64,000 nt of DNA, taken from assembly GCF_003148825.1 (NCBI RefSeq), contig NZ_QGGZ01000015.1, forward strand, positions 1 to 64,000. Direction: 5' to 3'. A program made the translations under genes and the position numbers. Shown here one piece after another: positions 35,114 through 43,702 of the stretch; position 1 is the stretch's first letter; each line of letters opens with the position of its first letter. The DNA is from Streptomyces sp. CG 926 (lineage in GTDB: Bacteria; Actinomycetota; Actinomycetes; Streptomycetales; Streptomycetaceae). The notes below the pieces were generated by a model. It saw only the letters and a list, made by a program, of their open reading frames with translations. It was not told the DNA's origin and did no database searches.

Positions 35114-35187
35114 GTGTCCCCGCCATACCGAATGTGGCGAACTGTCATAATCCGTCCCGTTCTGTCAGCCCGGTCGGGAGGATTGCT

Positions 35188-36732
35188 GTGACTATCTGTC
35201 AAGCCGTGAGGGGGGCGGGCGCACAGGAGGCCCTCCCGTCGTCGGTGCCGCCTGGTCTTCGAGTGCGTCGCTCGTGGTGGGGTGGGATGCTGCGGGCGCT
35301 GGTGGCAGGTCTCGTCCTGGTGGTCGGCCTGGCCCTGCCCATGGTGGCCCCGCAACCCGCCCAGGCCGTGCCGCCCGGCACCTACGCCTACGTCGCCAAC
35401 TTCAACGATGACACGGTGTCGGTGATCGACACAGCGACGAACGCGGTAGTGGTCACGGTTCCCGTCGGCAATGCGCCGTGGGGAGTGGCTGTATCGCCGG
35501 CCGGTACCCGCGCCTACGTCACCAACCGCGAAGATGCCACGGTGTCCGTGATCAACACCGCGAGCGACACGGTCGTCGCCACCGTCCCCGTCGGCCTTGA
35601 GCCCCTGGGGGTGGCGGTGTCGCCGAACGGCACCCGCGCCTACGTCACCAACTTCGGCGCCAACACGGTGTCCGTGATCAACACGGCGACGAACACGGTC
35701 GTCGCCACCATCCCCGTCGGTGATGCGCCCATCGGGGTGGCGGTGTCGCCGAACGGCACCCGCGCCTACGTCACCAATTCCGACGACGACACGGTGTCCG
35801 TGATCAAAGCGAACACGAACACGGTCGTCGCCACCGTCCCCGTCGGCGACTTCCCGTTCGGGGTGGCGGTGTCGCGGGACGGCACCCGCGTCTACGTCAC
35901 CAACTTCGGCGGCGACACGGTGTCCGTGATCAACACGGCGACGAACACGGTCGTCGCCACCATCCCCGTCGGTGATGCGCCCCAGGGGGTGGCGGTGTCG
36001 CGGGACGGCACCAGCGCCTACGTCATCAACGCCGGCGGCGACACGGTGTCCGTGATCGACACGGCGACGAACACGGTCGTCGCCACCATCCCCGTCGGTG
36101 ATGCGCCTCGAGAGGTGGCGGTGTCGCCGGACGGCACCCGCGCCTACGTCACCAACGCCAACGACGACACGGTGTCCGTGATCGACACCGCCACCAACAC
36201 CGTCGTGGCCACCGTCCCCGTCGGCGACCTCCCGTTCGGGGTGGCGATCGGGGCCGTGCCCCGGCCGGCGCCGGCGCTGACGCTGATCAAGCTCACCGCC
36301 GGCGGGACGTTCACCCAGGGCGGGCGGGGCACCTACACCCTCACCGTCACCAACACCGGCGACCTGCCCACCGACGGCAGCACCGTCACCCTCACCGACA
36401 CCCTCCCCACCGGCCTGACCGCGGTCAGCTTCTCCGGCACCGGATGGACCTGCACCCGCATCCCGCTGTCCTGCACCCGCAGCGACATCCTCGCCCCCGG
36501 CGCCGGCTACCCGCCCCTCACTCTCACCGTCCGGATCGCCCCCAACGCGCCGAAGCAGGTCACCAACACCGCCACCGTCACCGGCGGCGGCGCCACCGGC
36601 ACCGGCACCGGCACCGCAACTACCACCGTCGACAGGAAGCAGCAGCCCAAGCCCCCGCACCACGACCGCCCAAGCCACGGGAAGCCGGGCCACGACCGGC
36701 CCGACCACGGCCACCGCCCCGGCCCCCGGTAA
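35188..36732 (+). CDS. Secreted seven-repeat beta-propeller protein with DUF11 domain
   Basis: The protein has 514 residues. A signal peptide (about residues 34-62, LVAGLVLVVGLALPMV ... AQA) is followed by seven 42-residue YncE-type repeats (YVTN..DTVSVIDTATN, TVVATVPVG, GVAVSPDGTRA), enough for one seven-bladed propeller. A DUF11 beta-sandwich follows (TYTLTVTNTGDLPTDG, GTGWTC), with a His/Pro/Lys/Arg-rich tail. GTG 35188 has GGGAGG upstream. The repeats are nearly identical in DNA as well as protein, which implies recent duplication or gene conversion. It is probably a surface or extracellular protein; ligand unknown. Confidence 0.88.
   Translation: MTICQAVRGAGAQEALPSSVPPGLRVRRSWWGGMLRALVAGLVLVVGLALPMVAPQPAQAVPPGTYAYVANFNDDTVSVIDTATNAVVVTVPVGNAPWGVAVSPAGTRAYVTNREDATVSVINTASDTVVATVPVGLEPLGVAVSPNGTRAYVTNFGANTVSVINTATNTVVATIPVGDAPIGVAVSPNGTRAYVTNSDDDTVSVIKANTNTVVATVPVGDFPFGVAVSRDGTRVYVTNFGGDTVSVINTATNTVVATIPVGDAPQGVAVSRDGTSAYVINAGGDTVSVIDTATNTVVATIPVGDAPREVAVSPDGTRAYVTNANDDTVSVIDTATNTVVATVPVGDLPFGVAIGAVPRPAPALTLIKLTAGGTFTQGGRGTYTLTVTNTGDLPTDGSTVTLTDTLPTGLTAVSFSGTGWTCTRIPLSCTRSDILAPGAGYPPLTLTVRIAPNAPKQVTNTATVTGGGATGTGTGTATTTVDRKQQPKPPHHDRPSHGKPGHDRPDHGHRPGPR
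35389..36270 (+). repeat. Seven tandem 126-bp coding repeats
   Basis: Each unit encodes one propeller blade of the protein above. Blocks such as ACACGGTGTCCGTGATC and GTCGTCGCCACC recur exactly 126 bases apart. Confidence 0.9.
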
Positions 36733-37265
36733 CCGCACGCCGGCATGACGAACGCCCCGGCGCCGGCCGCCCACCCCCGGACCGCCGACGCCGGGACGTC
36801 CCGTGACCACGCAACCCCACATCACGGCCCGCCGCCCTAAGCCTCCGCCGACCCTTCACACCAGACCGGACCACCGATCAGACCGCGCTATCTGACTCAC
36901 TTGCCTGAACGGCCGAACCCGCGCTGACCTGTACGTTCTCTTGACAACCCCAGATAACGATGGAGGTCTCCAGCCTGCTCCGCCGACGCCGGGGCCCGCC
37001 TCGCGGGGTCCGCGTGCGGGGTTGGGCGCCGCCGTTCGGGCCTTCGGGTTACATGAGAGGAAACCGGATTCGGGCCGGGAAGTGCCCGGACGGAGAATGG
37101 GTAGAAGCGGTGTCCGACATCCGTTCTATTCGGTGTTCGGCGTCGGGTGCGGCAGGAACCGACCCTCTCCGCCGTGCTCGCTTGGGACGAGACGCACAGG
37201 ATGCGTTCTCCGCCGTGTTGGCGCGCCGGTAGCAGTCCGCTCGGTCGGCGGGTGCATCGGCCCCG
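36733..37265. other. 533-base gap, no clear gene
   Basis: Several overlapping frames are open only because of base composition. No ribosome site or family match was seen. It separates the propeller gene from the small-ORF cluster. Confidence 0.4.
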
Positions 37266-37582
37266 GTGGCCCTGGTGGCCCTGGCGGTCGGGGTTCTGCA
37301 CTACGCGGCCTGGTTTTGGAGCCTTGGCGCTGTCCTGCTGGGGCCCGCGTCGGCGGGGAACACGATTCAGGAGCGGCACATCCGGACCGTCGCCCATGAG
37401 GCGCTCCGCCGCGCGGAGGCCGCGCTCGACACCGATGGCGACCGGCGGACAGAACTCGGGCCTGAGCACAGCTGCGCGTGCGGCGGGACGATCGAGATGT
37501 ACAGCGGTGGCGGGGCGACACGTGCGCGCGCTGCACCGGCTGCAGGGCCCTGTGGACCGAACGCGGCGTGATCGCGCCATGA
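37266..37582 (+). pseudogene. Small zinc-ribbon protein gene with a frameshift
   Basis: The reading RHIRTVAHEALRRAEAALD, then HSCACGGTIEMYSGG leads to a first C-x-C pair. The expected second half DTCARCTGCRALWTERG with CxxC-x2-C is present but in another frame, needing one base to restore it. The restored stop TGA overlaps the ATG of the next mini-ORF. Such small zinc ribbons are common in actinophage and plasmid genomes. The N-terminal part (ALVALAVGVLHYAAWFW) is a hydrophobic stretch and overlaps an isolated CRISPR-like half repeat. The true start is uncertain. Confidence 0.5.
37344..37363 (-). repeat. Isolated 20-base CRISPR-like half repeat
   Basis: CCCGCGTCGGCGGGGAACAC is identical to the core and end of the repeats at 34143-34223. 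It occurs alone 3.1 kb away, in the same orientation. Confidence 0.6.
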
Positions 37583-37659
37583 GCGACCCCCGCGACGAGC
37601 TGTACCAGCGTCTCCAGCGAGAAGGGCAACGCGACCGCCGACGCCTGCTGGGGGACTGA
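37579..37659 (+). CDS. Mini-ORF, 26 residues
   Basis: ATG 37579 overlaps the restored stop of the zinc-ribbon gene (ATGA), which suggests translational coupling. The peptide MSDPRDELYQRLQREGQ continues with a basic end, RDRRRLLGD, and is strongly helical and charged. It is too short for family assignment, but coupling on both sides favours a real phage- or plasmid-type small gene. Confidence 0.35.
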   Translation: MSDPRDELYQRLQREGQRDRRRLLGD

Positions 37660-37661
37660 CC

Positions 37662-37712
37662 ATGTGGGTGGCGCTCGGCGCCGTCCTGGTGGTCGCTGCC
37701 TGGCGGTACTGA
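37662..37712 (+). CDS. Mini-ORF, 16-residue hydrophobic peptide
   Basis: It begins 2 bases after the previous stop, with GGGGGA 6-11 bases before ATG. The peptide MWVALGAVLVVAAWRY is one short membrane helix. Chance is possible, but the tight spacing with the previous two ORFs is suggestive. Confidence 0.25.
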   Translation: MWVALGAVLVVAAWRY

Positions 37713-37841
37713 CGGCTACGGCGGCTCCGGGGCCCACGCCTCGGGGCGGCGGCCGCCGCGCTGTGCCCCTCGGCGGCCGCGGACGGCACGTCACCCGTTC
37801 GGCCCACACGCGGCCAGCCGCCGAGTACCTAGCCTGCCGCC

Positions 37842-38123
37842 ATGACAGCAGACCAGCGCAACCAGCTCCACCACCAGTATCTCGGCCTCGCCGGCCAGGT
37901 CGAACGACTCCTCGCCACCAGCCCCGAGCACACCGCCCTCGACCAGGATGCCCTCACGCGATGGCAGACCCTGTACGGGCCCGAGGCCAGGACCGTCGTC
38001 GAGCGCCGCGACTCGATGATCGGCCACCCCCCGAGCAAGATCCCCACCAGTATCGAACTGGACGACTGGATCACGTACGCCCAACACATCCTGCCCAAGC
38101 CCGGCAACCCGCTCCAGAACTAG
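37842..38123 (+). CDS. Hypothetical protein, 93 residues
   Basis: This is a soluble, mostly helical protein (QRNQLHHQYLGLAGQVERLL, DALTRWQTLYGPEARTVVE, ELDDWITYAQHILPKPG). It starts at ATG 37842 without a strong ribosome site. A good bidirectional terminator follows the stop. The family is unknown; size and place suggest an accessory-element gene. Confidence 0.5.
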   Translation: MTADQRNQLHHQYLGLAGQVERLLATSPEHTALDQDALTRWQTLYGPEARTVVERRDSMIGHPPSKIPTSIELDDWITYAQHILPKPGNPLQN

Positions 38124-38135
38124 ACCGCGCACGCC

Positions 38136-38168
38136 AGTGCCCCTGACCACTGTGAGGTCAGGGGCACT
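38136..38168. terminator. Bidirectional hairpin terminator
   Basis: AGTGCCCCTGACC pairs perfectly with GGTCAGGGGCACT (13 bp, 7-base loop) between two convergent small genes. Confidence 0.85.
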
Positions 38169-38181
38169 GAAGGGCCGCACG

Positions 38182-38331
38182 CTACTCGGGCGTCGGCTCC
38201 GGATGCCGTACCGCCTTCTTCACCGCGGCCTCCACTTCGTTCCGCAGCTCGCCGATCTCCGTCGCGTACTCGGTTACCGCTGTCGGAGCGACGGTTGTAC
38301 CGACGATCGTGAGAATCCTGGCAACGTGCAT
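38182..38331 (-). CDS. Small protein, 49 residues
   Basis: ATG 38331 is preceded by GGAGGAG 7 bases upstream, one of the best ribosome sites in the window. The peptide starts MHVARILTIVGTTVAPTAV and continues as an amphipathic charged helix (EIGELRNEVEAAVKKAVRH), ending at TAG. A strong terminator follows 14 bases later. The start, site and terminator together make it a credible gene although no family is known. The N-terminal half may dip into the membrane. Confidence 0.6.
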   Translation of the reverse strand: MHVARILTIVGTTVAPTAVTEYATEIGELRNEVEAAVKKAVRHPEPTPE

Positions 38332-38422
38332 GTACCGACTCCTCCGGTCGAGTCGTCATAGCCAACAGGTGATCTTGTGAACGGCGGCTCGCCGCGTCAC
38401 CTGATCACGTCGACCGACAAGA

Positions 38423-39436
38423 TCAAGTTTGGTCTGCTGGTCGGACGGCGGCATCGTGGGACCGGCCGTCCCGGAGTTGGTGCCAGTGCGTCCGGTACAG
38501 CACGACGTACATGGCGACGACCAGGGCGCAGACTTGCATGCCGATGCCCAGCCACAGGAAGGTCTTCTCGCTGGCCAAGTTGTTGCTGAGGTAGCTGAAG
38601 TTCATGCCGAAGAAGCCGGTCAGGAAGGACAGCGGCAGGAAGATGACCGAGGCGATCGCAAGTTTGTTGATCACGAGGTTCTGCTGGTCGGCGACGAGGG
38701 AGGCGTAGGTGTCGGCGGCCCGTCGGGTTTCGTCCCGCAGCGAGTCGATCTCCATCATCACCAGCTGCACGGTGCGCTCATGCATGCGGTTCAGCGCTTG
38801 CCTCTCCTCCGACAGGCCAGGATTCGCGATCCTGCGATGGGTGAGGAACTCCTGAGCGATCGCCGCGTAGGGAAGGAATCCACGGTGCAGCTGAGCCGCG
38901 CGCCGTCGCAGGTCGGCCAGTCGATGGACGTGCTGCGACGCCCGCCCCTCGAACATCGCCTCCTCGACCTCCGCTACCTCCAGAAGTGCTCGAGCTGCCT
39001 CCCTGCGAAAGACTTCCAACACACCCTGCAGAAAGAGGAAGACCGCCGTCGCCCCGTCCGAGGGCCGGTCCTCCGGCAGCCGTGCGGTGAAGGTCTCGAT
39101 CAGTCCCACGGGCCCGTGGTGAATCGTGACGAGGTGGGATTCGCCGGCGAAGACGTGGATCTGCTTGACCTGGCTGCCGTCGATCACCGGCACGACACAT
39201 CCGACCACTCCTGCGTGGTAGTCGGCGCGCACAGGTTCATTTCGTCCGCCGAGCCACCCCCATGTTTTCTCATCCATGCCCAGCAGACGGGCGAGTGATT
39301 TCTCGTCGGACGAGGAATCTTCTCCCTGGTCGATGTCGACGATCACGAAGTCGGGTGCTTCCAGACGCTCCCTGGCCTCGGGCAATGCTGTCCGAGCGAC
39401 GACACCTTCCGGCATCGACACCACCGATACGATCAT
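38423..39436 (-). CDS. CorA-family magnesium/divalent cation transporter
   Basis: The protein has 337 residues. A large N-terminal cytosolic domain ends in long helices (ERTVQLVMMEIDSLRDETRR). Two C-terminal membrane helices follow, with the signature FFGMNF between IASVIFLPLSFLTG and FLWLGIGMQVCALVVAMYVV. It forms a pentameric Mg2+ or Co2+ channel in the inner membrane. ATG 39436 is the natural start. It stands alone. Confidence 0.93.
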   Translation of the reverse strand: MIVSVVSMPEGVVARTALPEARERLEAPDFVIVDIDQGEDSSSDEKSLARLLGMDEKTWGWLGGRNEPVRADYHAGVVGCVVPVIDGSQVKQIHVFAGESHLVTIHHGPVGLIETFTARLPEDRPSDGATAVFLFLQGVLEVFRREAARALLEVAEVEEAMFEGRASQHVHRLADLRRRAAQLHRGFLPYAAIAQEFLTHRRIANPGLSEERQALNRMHERTVQLVMMEIDSLRDETRRAADTYASLVADQQNLVINKLAIASVIFLPLSFLTGFFGMNFSYLSNNLASEKTFLWLGIGMQVCALVVAMYVVLYRTHWHQLRDGRSHDAAVRPADQT

Positions 39437-40150
39437 CGCCCCTCACCAAGATGACAGTGCTGCCCGAACGACGAGCCGCCCACGATCTCTGTCTGCTCCC
39501 GAGGCCGGATTCCGCAGCAACACAGATGGACTCAGCCCCTGCGAGCCCGCCGGCCACCGGCACGCTACCGGTCGATGACGCGTAGGCAACGGTCCAACCC
39601 GCCAGGCTCGCGGACGCACGTGCGCCAAGTCACCCGGTTCCCCCACTGCCGGCCGACTTCTGGACGCAGTGCTCGTCGCCATTCGACCTGCGGAACGGTG
39701 AGCACGATGTCGGCTCCGACGCCGCCGATACTGACGAACCGCCATCGCCCTTGGCATCGTCGTGGCGCTCGGCGCTCGGCGCTTGGCTCTCCGGTACCGG
39801 CCGACCGCCACACGTGCGCGCCCCCCGACGCACCGCAGATTCCGCGGCGCGCTCGGGGGCCGCCCACGGACCGCACACCGGGGGCGGCGGCACCCGGGTG
39901 CAGGCACCCTGCCGGCGGCCGAGGGCCGAAACGGCTGCCGCGCGGTCGTCGAGCTGGTGCTCGGACTGCGGGCCGTCACGATGGACGTCGTCAAGGACGG
40001 CGACCGGCGCCTGCCGGGTAGGCTCGCCGGCCTGGTTGCCGACATCCTGGTTACCAAGATTGCTCAACTGATCGGTCTGCTGCGTCGATACCACGTGCCA
40101 CGGCCGGCGTCGTGCGGGCTCACCGACGATCCGAGGAGACGGAGTTTCCA
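39437..40150. other. About 700 bases without an assignable gene
   Basis: Overlapping frames on both strands look like shadow readings. A plus-strand stretch (GRLAGLVADILVTKIAQLIG) is protein-like but has no start or family. No repeats or tRNA were found. Confidence 0.4.
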
Positions 40151-40786
40151 CTACTTCTGGCGGAGAGAAGACCGGACCGAGCGGTTCCTCCGATGGAGTC
40201 TGTGGCGTGGGCGGGCCACTCGGTGCCCGCCGGCCGGGGGCTGTCCCTGCTTGCTGAGCCCCATGCCGACGGCACCGACGATGACGCGTACGGCGACGCC
40301 GAGCATGACCATGCCTCCGAACATCTGCACCATCACGGCGCATCTGGCTCCCTGCGTCTTGGGCGTGATGTCGCCGAAGCCGACGGTGGAGAACACGGTG
40401 ACCGTGAAATACAGGGCATCAGTTCGCGTGAGCGGCTCACTGAAGAAGTCGGCCTGGCTCCTCGCCATGAGGAAGTAGGCCGCTGCGAAGAGCAGGAGGA
40501 ACAGCGGGAAGACGGTCGCGAGTGCCTCGATGCCTTTCAGCCGGGGATACGGGGAACGGGTGATTGTGCGGGTCTGCCAGGCGACGAGTCCGGACACGGC
40601 GAGCAGACCGATCACCAGCGTGATGACCGTGCGTGCGCTGAAGGGCTGGTCCATGGGCAGCACGTAGTAGGCCACCACAAGGGCCGTGGCGGTCAGTACC
40701 GGCCGAAGCAGTGCGCGCAGCAGGAGAAGGTGCCGTCTCCGCCGGGAAAGGTCCGCGAGCTCCGGCGGCGGCTTCGTCCCCCTCAC
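40151..40786 (-). CDS. Two-pore-domain-like potassium channel protein
   Basis: The protein has 211 residues. Membrane helices lie at VLTATALVVAYYVL, VITLVIGLLAVSGLVAW, ALATVFPLFLLLFAAAYFL and FGGMVMLGVAVRVIVGAVGM, with the selectivity filter TVGFGD before the last helix. The GTG start at 40786 has GGAG 7 bases upstream; the frame stays open to 41023 but without coding character. It is probably a homotetrameric K+ channel. The basic C-terminal tail (RPRHRLHRRNRS) is low-complexity. It stands alone. Confidence 0.85.
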   Translation of the reverse strand: MRGTKPPPELADLSRRRRHLLLLRALLRPVLTATALVVAYYVLPMDQPFSARTVITLVIGLLAVSGLVAWQTRTITRSPYPRLKGIEALATVFPLFLLLFAAAYFLMARSQADFFSEPLTRTDALYFTVTVFSTVGFGDITPKTQGARCAVMVQMFGGMVMLGVAVRVIVGAVGMGLSKQGQPPAGGHRVARPRHRLHRRNRSVRSSLRQK

Positions 40787-41814
40787 CCGCCAGCTCCGTC
40801 CGGACGTCGTACTGATCCACCTGTGGCGTAGAGACGTCTGCGGAGTCGACCGACTGCGGTATCGACCACGGTGCACCTGTGGCGCGTGAACCGGGGACGC
40901 CGACGCGGCGCCCTCGGCCCGGTACGTCCCACGTGGTGTGCAACGGAGGTCGAACCGGTCCGGACACCGGGTTTCCGGCGCCGGCCTTGGGCAGGCAGTG
41001 GAGGACGGGAGTGGCATCGCCACCTCAGACGCTTCCTCGCGGAGGACAGCCGGTTCACCTGGACCACGCCCTTGCGACCGGGTGCTCGGATCGGTTGATG
41101 GCCATGGTGAAGGTGCCTCCGAGGGTGCGCGGTGGCGGTACGCCCGAATCGTTGCGGGTCCACGCTAGGGCGCGACGGAGTGTCGCCCCGGCCGGACGCG
41201 CGGGGCGGCGGCGCAGAGCACTCCGATCGGGGATCCGGCCGCGGGCGGCCGGGCAATGCTGCTGGATCGGGATCCGGCACCGGTTGGGCCATGCCCCGCG
41301 AGCGCGATCGTGTTCACCGAATCCGACGCCCTACGCCGCGCCGCGCCGCCCAGAGACTCCGCCAGGGCGAAGAGCCCGAACTCGCGGCCGGGGACGGCTG
41401 ACGACGAGCTGTGTCGTCTGCGGGGGTGACACAGCCACCACGGTCTGCCGTCGGTCGTCCTGCGTGTCCGGGGACGACGGTGGCTCATCAGGAGGGGCGG
41501 GCTCGCCGGGCTCCATCGGCTGCTCTCCAGGTACTGCCGGCTCCGGAGGGTTCACGGCCAGACAGAGGGCGATGGCGAACAGGCCGAAGGACGGCCGGCC
41601 TTCGGCCCGGTACCGGGCGGTGTAGGCCCTGCCGTCCGTGCGCGACGGTCACGACGGCCAGGACGCCCCCGAGCACGCTGTTGATCACTGGCGCGTCGAC
41701 ATGTCCGCCGTCCGCCTGCCTACATCTCCACAGCGTAGGGGTGCCACCCGAGACGTCGTCCAGCCGGGTGTCGAACCGACAGGACGGGGCGGCGTGCACC
41801 GTGGATTCGAGAAT
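40787..41814. other. About 1 kb of non-coding or decayed sequence
   Basis: On the minus strand, pieces such as VINSVLGGVLAVVTVAHG and RAEGRPSFGLFAIALCLAVN look like parts of a membrane protein but lie in different frames, with a proline-rich tail after them. No intact gene is present. Confidence 0.35.
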
Positions 41815-41946
41815 GCCCGTGCGGTATCGGTAGATGATCCCTTCGATGATGCGACGGTGGTCGGCGAACGGGCGTCCTGCCTTCCCCGCGCTCCGGGGAA
41901 GGCAGGGCGCCAAGCGTGCCCGTTGCTCGTCGGTCAGCAGGCGCAT
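41815..41946 (-). pseudogene. IS5-family transposase, N-terminal fragment
   Basis: Starting at ATG 41946, the reading MRLLTDEQRARLAPCLP and HRRIIEGIIYRYRTG matches the N-terminus of IS5/IS427-group transposases (DUF4096 region). Homology then stops, so only about 44 codons remain. Confidence 0.65.
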
Positions 41947-41960
41947 GCGCCCGCTCGTGG

Positions 41961-42812
41961 TCACCGAGGCTGATAGGCGGTGGCCAGCGCGGAGACGGTG
42001 ACCTGGTCGGGCAGGACGCCGCCGTCGTTCAGGTCAGCACGACTCACATGGCGTGCACTCGGCGTCATCGCCACCAGGTCGAGGGCATCCAGCCTGGTCA
42101 AGGACGCCGAGTACTCCACCTGTTCGGTAACGGCAGCCTCGAAGAACGGGTTGAGCACCTGGTGCAGGCGCTGTTCCTTGACCGGGTCGATCGCCACTAT
42201 CGAAGGCAACCGGGCGCGCAGCTCGGACAGGTGTCGCTCGGTGGGCCGGATCACGATCAGGCGGCCGGTCGGGCGCAGTACGCGATGGAACTCGGCCGGG
42301 TTGCGTGGGGCGAACACGTCCAGCACGACATCGGCCGCCGCGTCGGCCAGCGGGAAGGGACGGAAGACGTCCCAAGCTGCCGCGGCGGCTCGGTCGTGGG
42401 CACGGGCTGCTGCACGCAGTGCGCGCACGGATGTGTCCAGCCCCAGACCACGGGCGCCGGGCATCCGGTCAAGTACGCCGGCCAGGTAGTAGCCCGTGCC
42501 GCACCCCACGTCCACCACCGTGCCCTGCTCGGACACGGCGTGGGCCGCCAGGCGGGCCCCGACTTCGCGGATGGGCGCGTAGATGCCGGTGGACAGGAAC
42601 CGGTCCCGAGCCTGGACCATGGCTGCGTCGTCGCCGCTGGTGGCACGGGTGCCCGTCAGCAGGCCGGCGTAGCCGTGGCGGGCGATGTCGAAGGTGTGGC
42701 CCACCGGGCAACGCAGTGCACCGTGGTCGGGGTGAAGGCGGCGCGTTCGGCACGTCGGGCAACGCAGAAGGTCGAGGGACAGATCGAGGGCAGGGGGAAG
42801 CGGCACGGGCAC
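41961..42812 (-). CDS. 23S rRNA (guanine-N1)-methyltransferase, RlmA/TlrB type
   Basis: The protein has 283 residues. An N-terminal zinc finger with Cys18, Cys21, Cys35 and His39 (LRCPTC, LRCPVGHTF) precedes a SAM-binding domain (VVDVGCGTGYYLAGVLD, GLDTSVRALRAA, DVVLDVFAPRNPAEFHRVL). This is the layout of RlmA(I), RlmA(II) and TlrB, which methylate G745 or G748 in the peptide tunnel; the Streptomyces type gives resistance to mycinosylated macrolides such as tylosin. GTG 42812 has AAGGAG upstream. A promoter, a 9-codon leader ORF and a hairpin lie in front, so it is probably induced by drug-stalled ribosomes. Confidence 0.88.
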   Translation of the reverse strand: MPVPLPPALDLSLDLLRCPTCRTRRLHPDHGALRCPVGHTFDIARHGYAGLLTGTRATSGDDAAMVQARDRFLSTGIYAPIREVGARLAAHAVSEQGTVVDVGCGTGYYLAGVLDRMPGARGLGLDTSVRALRAAARAHDRAAAAAWDVFRPFPLADAAADVVLDVFAPRNPAEFHRVLRPTGRLIVIRPTERHLSELRARLPSIVAIDPVKEQRLHQVLNPFFEAAVTEQVEYSASLTRLDALDLVAMTPSARHVSRADLNDGGVLPDQVTVSALATAYQPR

Positions 42813-42928
42813 GAGGCACTCCTTGCAAGGGGTGAGGGGAGGGGATCGTGCCTGCGGGATCAGAGCGTCACTGCCTCAGGCGGGAACGGGCAGCATCGGG
42901 ACGTCATTCACGCAGCAGGCACACCAAG

Positions 42929-42956
42929 GAGGGCGACGCCGTCCGGCATCGCCCTC
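42929..42956 (-). terminator. Attenuator-type hairpin in the rlmA leader
   Basis: On the minus strand GAGGGCGATGCC pairs with GGCGTCGCCCTC (12 bp, one G-T pair, loop GGAC). It starts 12 bases after the leader-peptide stop codon, where a stalled or terminating ribosome would interfere with its folding. Confidence 0.6.
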
Positions 42957-42968
42957 AGCCTCTTCCGA

Positions 42969-42998
42969 TCACACGAAGCAGCAGTGCGGGGTGCTCAT
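42969..42998 (-). CDS. Leader peptide MSTPHCCFV upstream of rlmA
   Basis: ATG 42998 opens a 9-codon ORF ending at TGA. Its start codon overlaps the stop of an even shorter ORF (MTWHS, 42995-43012). It lies about 9 bases after the predicted transcription start and directly before the hairpin. Short leader ORFs in this position regulate macrolide-resistance methyltransferases by ribosome stalling. The peptide sequence itself does not match a stalling motif I know. Confidence 0.5.
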   Translation of the reverse strand: MSTPHCCFV

Positions 42999-43013
42999 GA
43001 ATGCCACGTCATA

Positions 43014-43041
43014 AGTCTACGAGCACGGCGAAGTCCTTCAA
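43014..43041 (-). promoter_or_regulatory. Promoter of the rlmA leader transcript
   Basis: TTGAAG (-35, 43036-43041) and TAGACT (-10, 43014-43019) on the minus strand are separated by 16 bases and are close to the Streptomyces HrdB consensus. Transcription would start near 43007. Confidence 0.55.
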
Positions 43042-43076
43042 GCCTCCAGATCAAGGAGTTGGGCGGCACTGCCTAG

Positions 43077-43702
43077 TTGTATTGATCACGAGCGTTGTCG
43101 ACACTCGGCAGGTCTTGAACATGGCGAAGACCTCCGGTGTGGTGGGAGCTGTCTAGGAACCCATTGCACGACGGAGGTCTTCGTGTCCCACCGTAATGCC
43201 CGGCTGACCGTCTTCGGTAGGCGACTGCTGGTCGAACGTGTCGCATCGGGCCGCCCGATCGCCCATGTGGCCGCCGAGATGGGTATATCGCGGGCCACCG
43301 CCCATAAATGGGTCCGGCGGTGGCGGACCGAGGGCGACGCCGGCCTGGCCGACCGGTCCTCCCGTCCTCGGGCAACCCCGCACCGCACGCCCTCGGAGAT
43401 CGAGGCCAGGGTGTGTGAGCTGCGGCAGGACCGCAAACTCGGCCCCGCCCGGATCGGCCCCGTCATGGGCCTGCCCGCCTCGACCTCACCCGTGCCTACC
43501 GACCGCAGACCAAAGGCAAGGTCGAACGCTTCAACCGCACCCTCCTCGACGAGTGGGCCTACCAACGGCCCTACACCTCGAACGACGAGCGGACCGCAAC
43601 CCTGGCAGACTTCCTCCACACCTACAACCACCACCGCTGCCACACCGCACTCGGCGGACACCCACCCATCACCCGCGTCAACAACCCTGCGGGTCAATAC
43701 AC
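43077..43702 (+). mobile_element. IS481-family element, internally deleted (copy 2)
   Basis: The ends TTGTATTGATC and GGTCAATACAC are imperfect inverted repeats, and CTAG stands directly outside both (43073-43076 and 43703-43706). This fits the CTAG-core target duplication known for IS481. The element is only about 626 bases because the middle of the transposase gene is missing. Confidence 0.75.

Noticed and set aside
35389..36270. Regular 126-bp repeats considered as a CRISPR or satellite array
   Set aside because: They stay in frame and encode propeller blades, so they are protein repeats.
39565..40071. Overlapping 100-200 codon frames between corA and the channel gene
   Set aside because: There is no ribosome site, no family motif, and the frames conflict on both strands.
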